From NCBI RefSeq assembly GCF_032598905.1, contig NZ_CP122458.1, positions 7,713,001 through 7,777,000 on the forward strand: a stretch of 64,000 nt of DNA, in the 5' to 3' direction. Below are positions 25,657-35,384 of this stretch, in pieces. Position 1 is the first letter of the stretch; the number at the start of each line of letters is the position of its first letter. Origin of the DNA: Streptomyces sp. 11x1 (GTDB taxonomy: Bacteria > Actinomycetota > Actinomycetes > Streptomycetales > Streptomycetaceae). Both the position numbers and the translations under genes were made by a program. The notes below the pieces were generated by a model. The model had not been told where the DNA came from and did not search any database. It saw only the letters and a program-made list of their open reading frames with translations.

Positions 25657-26179
25657 CGGGTTCCACTCCAGAGCGTGAGCTGGGAATGGCAGGGATCGCC
25701 CTACCGGGCATCCGCAGTCACACCGCGTGAGGCACGCGATGGAGACCACTCGTCGCTCATCGCCGAGGATCGGCACCTGGAACACCGCCGACGTACCCTC
25801 CGGGAAGGTGCGCAGCGGGTAACCACGTTAGTGCACGCGCCAGTTGAAGCAGATCGATTTCGGACGCTCCTGCGTCCGGTCCGGACACCGGACGCGATGG
25901 CGCCGGACGCGATGGCGTCGGACGGGCGGACAGCGTAGATCGCGATGGCCTCGGCTGTGCGGATTCTGCGCATGTCCACCCGAGGGGATGGGTGAGGCTC
26001 CAGAATGCGGGTGGTCCGCACGCCGCAAGTCGCCGAATTCGGGTGATAAAGGCGGAAGGTCCCGTACTCCCGTCCTTCACCGTCTCTTTTCGCGGCACGG
26101 CTGGCCACTAGGATTTGGACCCTGGGTCTGACTATGGGGAACGGCGGCCCTTGCAGGACACGACGAGCGGGGAACAGGC
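25657..26179. other. intergenic region upstream of pglW with a 15-bp repeat
   Basis: No gene is supported. It holds two and a half direct copies of CCGGACGCGATGGCG (25888-25917, then a partial copy). The promoters of the small membrane gene (left) and of pglW (right) must lie here, but no clear -35/-10 pair could be picked. Confidence 0.45.
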
Positions 26180-29100
26180 ATGCGGGAAGGCCGGTGGGTC
26201 ACGGTCACCGAGTCCGAGTTCGATCACGAACGCCGCGGCCTGGAGGCGATCCGGGAGAAGCTCCCGGACTCCGACCCCTGGCGTGCCTGGTCGAACTTCA
26301 CCTTCACCGCGAACACCGGCCACGTCCGCGAGGTCGACCTGCTCGTCGTGGCCCCCGGCGGCGTCTGCATGATCGAGCTGAAGGACTGGCACGGCTCGGT
26401 CACCTCCGAGAACGGCACCTGGGTGCAGACCACGCCCGGCGGCCGCCGCCGTACGCACGGCAACCCGCTGCACCTGGTCAACCGCAAGGCCAAGGAACTG
26501 GCCGGCCTGCTCGCGCTGCCCGGCCACAAGCGGGTCTGGGTCGCCGAGGCCGTCTGCTTCACCGACAACGGCCTGCGCGTACGGCTGCCCGCCCACGACC
26601 AGAACGGCGTCTACACCGTCCACCAGCTGGTCGAGATGCTCAAGGCACCCCCGCGTGACGAGCGGCGCCGCGTCACGGCGATCGGCTCGCGCGAGATCGA
26701 GGCGGCCCTCAAGAGCATCGGCATCCGCAAGAGCGACGCGCAGTACAAGGTCGGCCCGTACGAGCTGCAGCGGAAGTCCTTCGACTCCGGGCCCACCTGG
26801 GCGGACTACCTCGCCCGCCACAGCGACCTGCCCGAGGCCGCCCGCGTCCGCATCTACCTCAGCGAGCGCGGCTCCGACGCCTCCCTGCGCCAGTCCGTCG
26901 AGAACGCCGCCCGCCGCGAGGCCGCGGTGCTGGGCCGCTTCAAGCACCCGGGCGCCGTCCAGCTCAAGCAGTACTTCCCCTCCGGGCATGCGGCCGGCCC
27001 CGCGCTGATCTTCGACTACCACCCGGACACGTTGAAGCTGGACGAGTACCTGGTCCAGTACGGCGAGAAGCTGGACATCCTCGGCCGGATGGCGCTGGTC
27101 CGCCAGCTCGCCGAGACGATGCGCTCCGCGCACGCCAGCCGCATCCACCACCGGGCGCTCGCCGCCCGCTCCGTGCACGTCGTCCCCCGCCCGCGCGGCC
27201 GCAAGGGCCGGGCCGTCGGCGAGGAGGCCGCCTGGCTGACTCCGGAGCTGCAGATCTCCGACTGGCAGATCGCCACCCAGCGCAGCGGTGACTCCTCGCA
27301 GGGCCAGGGCATGACCCGCTTCGCGCCGACCGCCCTGTCCGCGATGCACCTGGCCGACGACGCCGACGCCTACCTCGCCCCCGAGCTGACCGCCCTCAAC
27401 CCCGACCCGGTCCACCTCGACGTGTACGGGCTCGGCGTCCTCACCTACCTCCTGGTCACCGGCAAGGCCCCGGCCGCCGGCCAGGCCGAGCTGCTGGCCC
27501 GCCTGGAGGCGGGGGAGGGCCTGCGCCCCAGCTCCCTCGTGGACGGACTGTCGGAGGACGTGGACGAGCTGGTCCAGGCCGCCACCGCCTACCGCCCCGG
27601 CCAGCGCCTGTCCAGCGTGGACGAGTTCCTGGAGCTGCTGGAGGTCGTCGAGGACTCCCTCACCGCCCCCGCCTCGGCGGCCACCGCCACGGAGGCGCCC
27701 GGCGAGGAGGACGGGACCCCCGCCGACAAGGACCCGCTGGAGGCCGTAGCCGGTGACGTGCTGGCCGGCCGGTGGGCGATCCGCCGCCGCCTCGGCACCG
27801 GCTCCACCAGCCGCGCCTTCCTCGTCCGCGACCTCCAGGCCGAGGCCCGCAAGACCCGCCCGCTGGCCGTGCTCAAGGTCGCCCTCTCCGACAACCGGGG
27901 CGAGATCCTCGCCCGCGAGGCCGAGGCCATGGGCCGCCTGCGCCCCCACTCCGGCATCATCCGCCTCGTCGAACCCGAGCCGCTGCACATCGGCGGCCGT
28001 ACGGTCCTGGCACTGGAGTACGTCGGCGACGAACGCGACGACACCGGGCAGGGCGGCGAGGCCGGGTCCCGCCCGCGCCGCCGCGAGGAGACCGTCGCCC
28101 GCCAGCTCCGCGAGAACGGCCGCCTCCAGGTCGACCAGCTGGAGGCGTACGGCGACTACCTCTTCGGCGCCGTCGACTTCCTGGAGGGCGAGGGCGTCTG
28201 GCACCGCGACATCAAGCCCGACAACATCGCCATCCGCATCCGCCCCAACCGCACCCGCGAACTCGTCCTCATCGACTTCTCCCTCGCCGGCTACCCGGCG
28301 AAGAGCACCGACGCGGGCACCGACGGCTACCTCGACCCCTTCGTCGACGTCATCACCCGCGGCTCGTACGACTCGCACGCCGAGCGGTACGCCGTCGCCG
28401 TCACCCTGCACCAGATGGCCTCCGGCGAGCTGCCCAAGTGGGGCGACGGCAGCGTCCTGCCCCGCATGACCGAGGCGAAGGACTGGCCGTACCCGACCAT
28501 CGCGGCCGAAGCCTTCGACCCGGCCGTACGGGACGGCCTCGTCGCCTTCTTCCAGAAGGCCCTGCACCGCGACGCGGCCCAGCGGTACCCCGAGCTGAAG
28601 CCGATGCGGGACGCCTGGCGCAAGGTCTTCCTCGACGCCTCGCAGACGGTCCCGTCCAGCCACCGCGCCCGCGCGTCGGCCCCGGCGCCCACGACCACCG
28701 GGGAGGGCCTGCCCGCACAGGGCGCCGCCGCGGCGGGGATCGCGGACGCCGAACCCGAGAGCGCCGAGCAGCAGCGCGACCGGCTCGCCGCCGAGGTCAC
28801 CCGGGACACCCCGCTGACCGTCTCCGGCCTCACGCTCGCCGCCCAGTCGTTCCTGTACGGCCTGGGCATCACGACCGTCGGCGAACTCCTCGACTACAGC
28901 CGCCGCAAGCTCGTCAACGCCCCCGGCCTGGGCGCCAAGACCCGCAACGAGGTCCAGCAGCGGCAGCGCGAGTGGGGCGAGCGGCTGCGCGAGATCCCCG
29001 TCTCGCCGCTCACGCCGAAGGGCCGCGCGGAGGCCAAGGAGGAGCTGGAGCAGCTCACGGCCGCCGAGTCGGCCCTGGTCGGCCACCTCGCGACGGGCGA

Positions 29101-30913
29101 GTCGGCGGGTGCGCTGCCCGCCCGCACACTGCGCTCGGTCAGCCTCGACACCCTCGCCACCGTCTTCGTACCCGCCGTCAACAACAACGGCTCCAACCGC
29201 AACAAGGCGGAGATGGTACGGCTGTTGCTGCGCCTGCCCGACGAGCACGGCGTCCTGCCGGACATCGGCGTCTGGCCGAAGCAGAAGGACGTCGCGGAGG
29301 CTCTCGGGCTGAGCCAGGGCCGTATCCCGCAGATACTCAAGGACGAGCGCAAGCGCTGGAAGGCGGAGCCCGCCGTCCAGGCGCTGCGCGAGGAGATCAT
29401 CGACCTGCTGGTGAGCATGGGGCGGGTCGCCTCGGCGGTGGAGATCGCGGACGCCCTGGCGGTCCGGCGCGGCACGCATCTCGCGGGGCGTGAGCAGCGG
29501 CGCGCGATGGCGCTGGCGGCCGTACGGGCCGTGGTCGAGGTGGAGCAACTGGTCCCGCAGGAGGCCGAGTTCCAGCACCAGCCGAACCGCAAGGCGACGG
29601 ACGAGTCCCTGGGCGCCGGCCTGCTCGCCCTCGACGTACGGGAGGACGACGGCCCGGACACTCCGACCGCACCGGGCCTGCTGGAGTACGCGACCCGTCT
29701 CGGCCGTACGGCGGACCGGCTGACCAAGCTGGACACCCTGCCGACGGCGGCGACGGTCCTGGCCGAGCTGGGCGCGCTGACGGTGCCGCCGGGCGCGGTG
29801 AACTGGGACGAGCGGCGCATGGTCGAGCTGGCGGCAGCGGCCTCCGTGAACGCCGCGGCCACTCCGCGTCTGGAGATCTACCCGCGCGACCTGCCGCTGG
29901 TCCGGGCGCTGCGGCTCACGCAGGCGGGGCTCGTCCGCTGGATTCCGGGCGTACCGGAGGGGCGGCAACCCGGCCTGACGGGCGAGGACGTGCACGAGCG
30001 GGTGCGCGCCCGCTTCCCCGAGCTGGTCGTGGTCGACGGCCGGAGCGGCGCCTCCCACGAACTGCCGACCGGCGGCCCGCTCACCAAGGCCCTGCGCGAC
30101 GCGGGCTTCGAACTGTCGCTGAACACACGCGAGGACACGGGCACGCTGCGCTACCTGCCGACGCGGGTGGACGACGCGTCCAGCTACCTCACGACGGGCG
30201 CGTGGCGCCAGTCGACGCGTGCGGGCGCGGTGACGCGGTACGCCGACGACCCGCAGCTCGCGGGCGCGGTACGCGCGGAGGAACGGCTGCTCGCGTCGGC
30301 CCGCCGGGACGGGTACCGGGTGCTGACCGTACGGCAGCAGTTGGTACGGGACGCGGTACGGGAGCTGGGCGCGGAGCGGCTGGGCGCGGGCGCGGTGTCG
30401 GTGACGGAGTTGTTCCTGGAGGCGCTACACGCGCAGGTCACGCCGGGTACGAAGCCGACCTGGGAGACCCTGCTCAAGGCGGACGCCGCCGAGCCGGGGT
30501 CGAAGGGTGCCGTGAAGTTCGCGGAGTACGTGCGGACGGCGTGGGGCGCGGTGGAGCCCCGGGTGGCGGAGCTGCTGGGCGACGGGGGTGGGGGCGGGGC
30601 CGGTTCTGTTGGCCCTGCCGGTCCTGTGCTGCTGACGGAGGCCGGGGTGTTCGCGCGGTACGACGCGATGGGCGTCCTGGACCGGCTGGCGTCGGCGGCC
30701 CGGCGGGGCGGGCGGGGGCTGTGGCTCCTGGTCCCGCAGGCCGACCCGTCGCGTGAGCCCCGGCTCGGGCAGGTGGCCGTGCCGTATCAGGCCGGCCTGG
30801 GGGAGTGGATTCAGCTTCCGGACACGTGGGTGGGCAACGCTCATCGGGGGTCCGGCGAGGGCGTGGCAAGTGCGGGTGCAAGTGCCAGTGGTGTCGAGGG
30901 AGACGTCAAGTGA
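26180..30913 (+). CDS. pglW: BREX type 2 serine/threonine kinase PglW
   Basis: 1577 residues. Residues ~15-130 form a NERD nuclease-related domain ('REVDLLVVAPGG' and 'MIELKDW'). A first kinase-like domain (~190-470) has degenerate motifs (HHRALAARSVHV where HRD is expected, then 'ISDWQIA'). A second domain (~525-840) is complete: G-loop 'LGTGSTSRAFL', 'AVLKVALS', HRDIKPDN, 'LIDFSLAG'. A helix-hairpin-helix segment (~885, 'LNAPGLGAKT'-like) and a helix-turn-helix ('DVAEALGLSQGRIPQIL', ~1035) follow. This is the PglW layout of the phage growth limitation (BREX-2) system, in which it autophosphorylates and is needed for resistance. ATG 26180 follows GCGGGGA. The 3' end overlaps pglX by four nt. 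Confidence 0.92.
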   Translation: MREGRWVTVTESEFDHERRGLEAIREKLPDSDPWRAWSNFTFTANTGHVREVDLLVVAPGGVCMIELKDWHGSVTSENGTWVQTTPGGRRRTHGNPLHLVNRKAKELAGLLALPGHKRVWVAEAVCFTDNGLRVRLPAHDQNGVYTVHQLVEMLKAPPRDERRRVTAIGSREIEAALKSIGIRKSDAQYKVGPYELQRKSFDSGPTWADYLARHSDLPEAARVRIYLSERGSDASLRQSVENAARREAAVLGRFKHPGAVQLKQYFPSGHAAGPALIFDYHPDTLKLDEYLVQYGEKLDILGRMALVRQLAETMRSAHASRIHHRALAARSVHVVPRPRGRKGRAVGEEAAWLTPELQISDWQIATQRSGDSSQGQGMTRFAPTALSAMHLADDADAYLAPELTALNPDPVHLDVYGLGVLTYLLVTGKAPAAGQAELLARLEAGEGLRPSSLVDGLSEDVDELVQAATAYRPGQRLSSVDEFLELLEVVEDSLTAPASAATATEAPGEEDGTPADKDPLEAVAGDVLAGRWAIRRRLGTGSTSRAFLVRDLQAEARKTRPLAVLKVALSDNRGEILAREAEAMGRLRPHSGIIRLVEPEPLHIGGRTVLALEYVGDERDDTGQGGEAGSRPRRREETVARQLRENGRLQVDQLEAYGDYLFGAVDFLEGEGVWHRDIKPDNIAIRIRPNRTRELVLIDFSLAGYPAKSTDAGTDGYLDPFVDVITRGSYDSHAERYAVAVTLHQMASGELPKWGDGSVLPRMTEAKDWPYPTIAAEAFDPAVRDGLVAFFQKALHRDAAQRYPELKPMRDAWRKVFLDASQTVPSSHRARASAPAPTTTGEGLPAQGAAAAGIADAEPESAEQQRDRLAAEVTRDTPLTVSGLTLAAQSFLYGLGITTVGELLDYSRRKLVNAPGLGAKTRNEVQQRQREWGERLREIPVSPLTPKGRAEAKEELEQLTAAESALVGHLATGESAGALPARTLRSVSLDTLATVFVPAVNNNGSNRNKAEMVRLLLRLPDEHGVLPDIGVWPKQKDVAEALGLSQGRIPQILKDERKRWKAEPAVQALREEIIDLLVSMGRVASAVEIADALAVRRGTHLAGREQRRAMALAAVRAVVEVEQLVPQEAEFQHQPNRKATDESLGAGLLALDVREDDGPDTPTAPGLLEYATRLGRTADRLTKLDTLPTAATVLAELGALTVPPGAVNWDERRMVELAAAASVNAAATPRLEIYPRDLPLVRALRLTQAGLVRWIPGVPEGRQPGLTGEDVHERVRARFPELVVVDGRSGASHELPTGGPLTKALRDAGFELSLNTREDTGTLRYLPTRVDDASSYLTTGAWRQSTRAGAVTRYADDPQLAGAVRAEERLLASARRDGYRVLTVRQQLVRDAVRELGAERLGAGAVSVTELFLEALHAQVTPGTKPTWETLLKADAAEPGSKGAVKFAEYVRTAWGAVEPRVAELLGDGGGGGAGSVGPAGPVLLTEAGVFARYDAMGVLDRLASAARRGGRGLWLLVPQADPSREPRLGQVAVPYQAGLGEWIQLPDTWVGNAHRGSGEGVASAGASASGVEGDVK

Positions 30914-33900
30914 TCGACCGCAAGGCTCTGTTGAACGACCTGAAGCAGCAGGTCAAGGCGGTCGAGACCGACCTCGGGCGACAGGTGAAGGCGCTGGGGG
31001 AGGTCGGTGCGCGGCTGAGGGCCGAGTACGACCAGGCGCGCAAGCTGGGGCGTACGGCGGCGACGTGGACCTCGTGGCTGGACGAGCGGGTCACGCAGGT
31101 CGCGGTGGCGTGGGTGCTGGGGACGGTCTTCGTACGGTTCTGCGAGGACAACCGGCTGATCCCGGAGCCGTACCTGACGGGGCCGGACGGTGACCGGCGG
31201 GAGCTGGCGGAGTCTCGGTACGACGCGTACGTGGAGTCGGACGAGGATCCGACGTACCGGGGGTGGCTGGAGAAGGCGTTCGAGGAACTGGGGCAGGGGC
31301 AGGCGGGACGGCTGCTTTTCGACAAGCGGCACAACCCGCTGTACCAGGTTCCGCTGTCGCATGACGGTGCGCGGGAGCTGGTCGAGTTCTGGCGGGGGAG
31401 GGACGAGGCGGGCGTCCTCGTTCACGACTTCACCGACCCGCTGAACGAGGACGGTACGGAGGGGTGGGACACGCGGTTCCTGGGCGACCTGTACCAGGAC
31501 CTGAGCGAGGCCGCGCGGAAGACGTACGCGCTGCTCCAGACGCCGGAGTTCGTGGAGGAGTTCATCCTCGACCGGACGATGAACCCTGCGGTTCGGGAGT
31601 TCGGGTACGAGGAACTGAAGATGATCGACCCTACGTGCGGGTCGGGGCACTTTGTGCTGGGGGCGTTTCGGCGCCTGGTGCGGCTTTGGGGGGAGGGGCA
31701 GCCGGGGCGTGATGTGCATGAGCGGGTGCGGGCTGCGCTGGACTCTGTGCATGGGGTGGACATCAACCCGTTTGCGGTGGCTATTGCGCGGTTCCGGTTG
31801 CTGGTTGCGGCTATGGCGGCTAGTGGGGTGCGGACGCTGGGGGAGGCGGCGAAGTACGAGTGGCCGGTACATCTGGCGGTGGGGGACTCGCTTATCAAGG
31901 CTCGGCAACTGGGGCTGTTCGACGGACTGGAGGGGCAGGAGACGGACGAGCTGGCTAGGTTCGCGTACGCCACGGAGGACGTGCATGAGCATTCCGGGAT
32001 TCTGCAGCAAGGTCGGTACCACGTGGTCGTGGGAAATCCGCCCTACATCACCGTGAAGGACAAGCAGCTTAATGCGTTGTACAAGGATCTGTACGACGCG
32101 TGTGCCATGCAGTATGCGCTGTCGGTGCCGTTTGCTCAGCGGTTCTATGAGTTGGCGAAGAGGGGGCAGGCCGACGGTAATGGGTACGGATTGGTCGGAC
32201 AGATCACCGCGAATTCATTCATGAAGCGGGAGTTCGGCACCAAGCTCATCGAGAACTACTTCGCCCACGAAGTCGAGCTCACCGAGGTCATTGATACCTC
32301 TGGCGCCTACATCCCCGGGCACGGCACGCCCACGGTCATTCTGGTTGGCAAGCGCCGTGCCGGGAGTGGCCGGTCAACGACGATTCGTACGGTCCGCAGC
32401 GTGCAAGGGGAGCCGTCTGCGCCGGAGAACGCCGAAGAGGGATTGGTTTGGCAGGCGATCGTTGAACAGATCGACAAGCCAGGATCAGTAAGCCAGTGGG
32501 TATCCGTGGACGACCTTGATCGAATGCGGTACTTCGCGCGCCAGCCGTGGATCTTGACTGACGGCGGTCTGGAGTTGAACGCTCAAATTGAGAGTGCGCA
32601 GGTGGCTAAACTCTCTTCCGAAGCAGAGAGTGTTGGGTTCTGTGCCGTAACCCGAGAAGATGACGCCTACATGATCGGGGCGACTGCCGCACGGCGGTTG
32701 GGCGTCCCGTCCAGGTCTATCCGATCGTTCTATGGGGGTGCATCCGTCAGGGAGTGGGGTGTACAAGAGGGCACTGGCACTTTGTTCCCCTATGACGACG
32801 CCACACAGACCGCGCAAATTGATGATGCGACTGAGCGGCTTCTCTGGTGCAATCGTGTGCTTCTTCGGCGGCGCAGGGCCCTCTCTGGAACTCAAGAGGA
32901 GCAGGGGCTGACATGGTTCGAGTTTTCCAGTTTCAACCGCAGACGTTACTGGTCCCCCTTTCTGATCGCCTTTTCGTTTGTTGCCACACACAATCAGTTC
33001 ACTCTGCGTCGTGACCGAAGCGGCTTCATTCGAACTGCCCCGGTGATCAAGTTGCGGGAGGGGGTGAGTGAAGAGGGGTACCAGCGATTGCTCGGGCTGC
33101 TCAATAGCTCCACCGCCGGATTCTGGCTGAGGCAGGTCAGTCACGACAAGGGGCGCCCTGGTGCGGACGTGGCAGGCGCCGATGAGCCGTGGGAGCACCG
33201 ATTCGAGTTCACGGCAACCAAGCTGGAGGAGTTTCCTATTCCCGTTGAGGCGCCCTCAGAACCTGGGGCTGCCCTGGATGGCCTTTCTTCGGCGCTGGCT
33301 GCGACTAGCCCCTCCGTGATTGTGTCAGGGGGTGTACCCAGTGCGGCTTCATTGAGGGAAGGTCGGGAGAAGTGGGAGACTATCCGCGGCCGTATGGTTG
33401 CCGCCCAAGAAGAACTCGACTGGCAGGTCTACGCTCTCTACGGTCTCCTCGACCAGGAGATCACTGCGCCCGTTGAGAATATTCCTGTACTTGCCCCTGC
33501 TGAACGAGCTTTCGCTATCGTACTGGCCCGCAAGGTGGAACGCGGTGAGGTCAACACGTCGTGGTTTGCACATCACAACCACAATTTTGTGCCCGTCACC
33601 GAGATCCCCGCTCACTGGCCCGCCCCCTACCGCGAGATCGTCCAGAAGCGCATCGACGTCATTGAGTCGAACCGTGCCATCGGTATGGTCGAGCGACCCG
33701 AGTACAAGCGCCGCTGGGCCACTGAAGGTTGGGACGCGCTCCAGGAGAAGGCCCTCCGCTCCTGGCTGCTCGACCGTATGGAGAACCGCGACCACTGGTT
33801 CGACGAGAACGGTCAGCCAACCATCCTCACCCTGGCCCGCCTCACCGACGCACTCTCCCGTGACGAGGACTTCGTCTCCGTCGCAAAGCTCTACGCGCCA

Positions 33901-34512
33901 CGCAAGGAACTAGCGAAGGTCGTCGCCGAGCTGATCAGCGACGAGCACGTGCCGTTCCTCTCCGCCCTGCGTTACAAGCCCTCCGGGCTGAAGAAGCGCA
34001 CCGACTGGGAAGAGGTGTGGGACCTCCAGCGCAAGGAGGACGCCGCTCCCGACGAGCCCGCCAAGCGGAAGATCCGGGACTCCATCCCCGTACCGCCGAA
34101 GTACACCTCGGCCGACTTCCTCCGCTCCTCCTACTGGAGGGCGCGCGGCAAGCTCGACGTGCCCAAGGAGCGGTTCATCTCCTACGGGCAGGCCAACGCC
34201 GCCACCCCCGAGCTGTATGGGTGGGCCGGCTGGGACCACCGCGAGCAGGCGCAGGCCCTCGCCACCTACTTCACCAACACCGCACTGTCCACCGAGGAGA
34301 TCACGCCCTTCCTCGCCGGCTTGCTGGAACTCCAGCCGTGGCTGTCCCAATGGCACAACGAGTTCGACATGCTCTACAGCGGCTCCCCGGCCGACTTCTT
34401 CGCTGGCTACCGCCAGCAGAAGCAGGGCGAGCACGGCCTCACCGACGACGACCTCCGTGCCTGGCGTCCTCCGGCCGCGACCCGAGGTCGTCGCGCAGCA
34501 GCGAAGCCGTAG
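30910..34512 (+). CDS. pglX: BREX type 2 adenine-specific DNA methyltransferase PglX
   Basis: 1200 residues from GTG 30910 (GAGGGAG upstream), coupled to pglW by a GTGA overlap. AdoMet motif I is 'IDPTCGSGHFVLGAF' (~residue 238) and the adenine motif IV is 'VVGNPPYI' (~375). The middle and C-terminal parts carry target recognition and the PglX-specific domain. In the Pgl system PglX methylates phage or host DNA and is toxic unless PglZ is present. The segment from about 32040 to 33600 has clearly lower G+C and more relaxed codon use than both ends, suggesting exchange of the recognition region. A six-G run lies at 31688-31693. The 3' end overlaps the converging ATPase gene by about 74 nt. Confidence 0.92.
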   Translation: MIDRKALLNDLKQQVKAVETDLGRQVKALGEVGARLRAEYDQARKLGRTAATWTSWLDERVTQVAVAWVLGTVFVRFCEDNRLIPEPYLTGPDGDRRELAESRYDAYVESDEDPTYRGWLEKAFEELGQGQAGRLLFDKRHNPLYQVPLSHDGARELVEFWRGRDEAGVLVHDFTDPLNEDGTEGWDTRFLGDLYQDLSEAARKTYALLQTPEFVEEFILDRTMNPAVREFGYEELKMIDPTCGSGHFVLGAFRRLVRLWGEGQPGRDVHERVRAALDSVHGVDINPFAVAIARFRLLVAAMAASGVRTLGEAAKYEWPVHLAVGDSLIKARQLGLFDGLEGQETDELARFAYATEDVHEHSGILQQGRYHVVVGNPPYITVKDKQLNALYKDLYDACAMQYALSVPFAQRFYELAKRGQADGNGYGLVGQITANSFMKREFGTKLIENYFAHEVELTEVIDTSGAYIPGHGTPTVILVGKRRAGSGRSTTIRTVRSVQGEPSAPENAEEGLVWQAIVEQIDKPGSVSQWVSVDDLDRMRYFARQPWILTDGGLELNAQIESAQVAKLSSEAESVGFCAVTREDDAYMIGATAARRLGVPSRSIRSFYGGASVREWGVQEGTGTLFPYDDATQTAQIDDATERLLWCNRVLLRRRRALSGTQEEQGLTWFEFSSFNRRRYWSPFLIAFSFVATHNQFTLRRDRSGFIRTAPVIKLREGVSEEGYQRLLGLLNSSTAGFWLRQVSHDKGRPGADVAGADEPWEHRFEFTATKLEEFPIPVEAPSEPGAALDGLSSALAATSPSVIVSGGVPSAASLREGREKWETIRGRMVAAQEELDWQVYALYGLLDQEITAPVENIPVLAPAERAFAIVLARKVERGEVNTSWFAHHNHNFVPVTEIPAHWPAPYREIVQKRIDVIESNRAIGMVERPEYKRRWATEGWDALQEKALRSWLLDRMENRDHWFDENGQPTILTLARLTDALSRDEDFVSVAKLYAPRKELAKVVAELISDEHVPFLSALRYKPSGLKKRTDWEEVWDLQRKEDAAPDEPAKRKIRDSIPVPPKYTSADFLRSSYWRARGKLDVPKERFISYGQANAATPELYGWAGWDHREQAQALATYFTNTALSTEEITPFLAGLLELQPWLSQWHNEFDMLYSGSPADFFAGYRQQKQGEHGLTDDDLRAWRPPAATRGRRAAAKP

Positions 34513-35029
34513 CCAGGAGTAGTTCGACGTCCGTCGGTTCAGGGGCCACCCGGTGCGTGCGCGGGTGGCCCTCTTGCTGCACGCGCAGCTCCGCCCACAC
34601 GGTTTTTCCCGGGGCGGCATGGCGAGGGGTGACGCCCCAGTCGTCCGAAAGGGCGGCGACGAGGAGCAGGCCCCGGCCCGACTCGGACAGCGAGTCGGTC
34701 ACCGGAGCGCTGGACGGAGGCTGCTTCTCGGCGCGGGTGTCGGTCACCTCGACCCGGACGATGCCCTCGCCCAGGACGAGGTGAAGGTGGAAGTCCCGGC
34801 CGGGGACATGGCCGTGGCGTACGGCGTTGGCGGAGAGTTCCGCCGTGATGAGGGTGAGTGTTTCGTTGACGTGGGTGGTGTAGGGGTGGCCCCAGTCGTC
34901 CAGGCGGTGTGAGACGAGTCGGCGGGCGAGGCGGGCACCGCGCGGTGTTGAGGTGAAGCGCATGGTGAACTCGCGTTCGGGTGCGAGGTGCCGTGGCATA
35001 TGCCCGTTCGGGGGAGTTGCTGACTTCAT
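34439..35029 (-). CDS. RsbW-like ATP-binding (HATPase) regulator of WhiJ-type module
   Basis: About 196 residues. The N box 'ITAELSANAVRHG', 'VEVTDTRAEK' (G1-like Asp) and 'SGRGLLLVAALSDDWG' (G2) define a HATPase_c_2 domain of the RsbW/anti-sigma type. In Streptomyces such genes sit beside WhiJ-like XRE/DUF5753 and DUF397 genes, as here (divergent from 35191), and may act as serine kinases or partner-binding proteins in developmental control. The start is uncertain: ATG 35029 (MKSATPP), or the Met of MPRHLAPE or of MRFTSTPRG. The C-terminal ~25 residues overlap the end of pglX on the other strand. Confidence 0.8.
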   Translation of the reverse strand: MKSATPPNGHMPRHLAPEREFTMRFTSTPRGARLARRLVSHRLDDWGHPYTTHVNETLTLITAELSANAVRHGHVPGRDFHLHLVLGEGIVRVEVTDTRAEKQPPSSAPVTDSLSESGRGLLLVAALSDDWGVTPRHAAPGKTVWAELRVQQEGHPRTHRVAPEPTDVELLLATASLLRDDLGSRPEDARHGGRRR

Positions 35030-35384
35030 GGGGTAGACGGTCGCGGACTCTGCGTAGCTTTGACCAGGAGTGATGCGCTGACGGGTACGGGCTGTACACG
35101 CGGGCGGTGCGCTTGTACGTGGTGGTGGGCGTGACCGGTTCCCGGGCCCCGAGTTGGCCGACCGGGCGGTGGTACGAGAGGAGCTGCGGCGTGGACGACG
35201 AGGTTCAGCAGCCGGAGTACGAGGTCGGAACGGGCATGCTGTGCGTGTTCGGGAGGCAGTTGAAGCTGTTCCGGGAGCGGGCGGGAATGGACCGCGCGGC
35301 GCTCGGCTCGCTGACCGGGTACTCGGCCTCGACAATCGCGTCGTTCGAGCAGGCGAGACGTATCCCGCCGCCGAAGTTCATCGA
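34874..35384. repeat. segmental duplication, copy A
   Basis: About 510 bp nearly identical to 37680-38188. It covers the 5' part of the ATPase gene (minus), the divergent promoter region and the first ~65 codons of the WhiJ-like gene (plus). Sequence on both sides diverges. Confidence 0.85.

Noticed and set aside
25888..25917. Direct 15-bp repeats as a possible CRISPR start
   Set aside because: Units are directly adjacent with no spacers, and no cas genes are present.
26132..30058. 1308-codon open frame on the minus strand opposite pglW
   Set aside because: Low-complexity Gly/Val/Arg-rich translation typical of the antisense of GC-rich genes; no domain or ribosome site.
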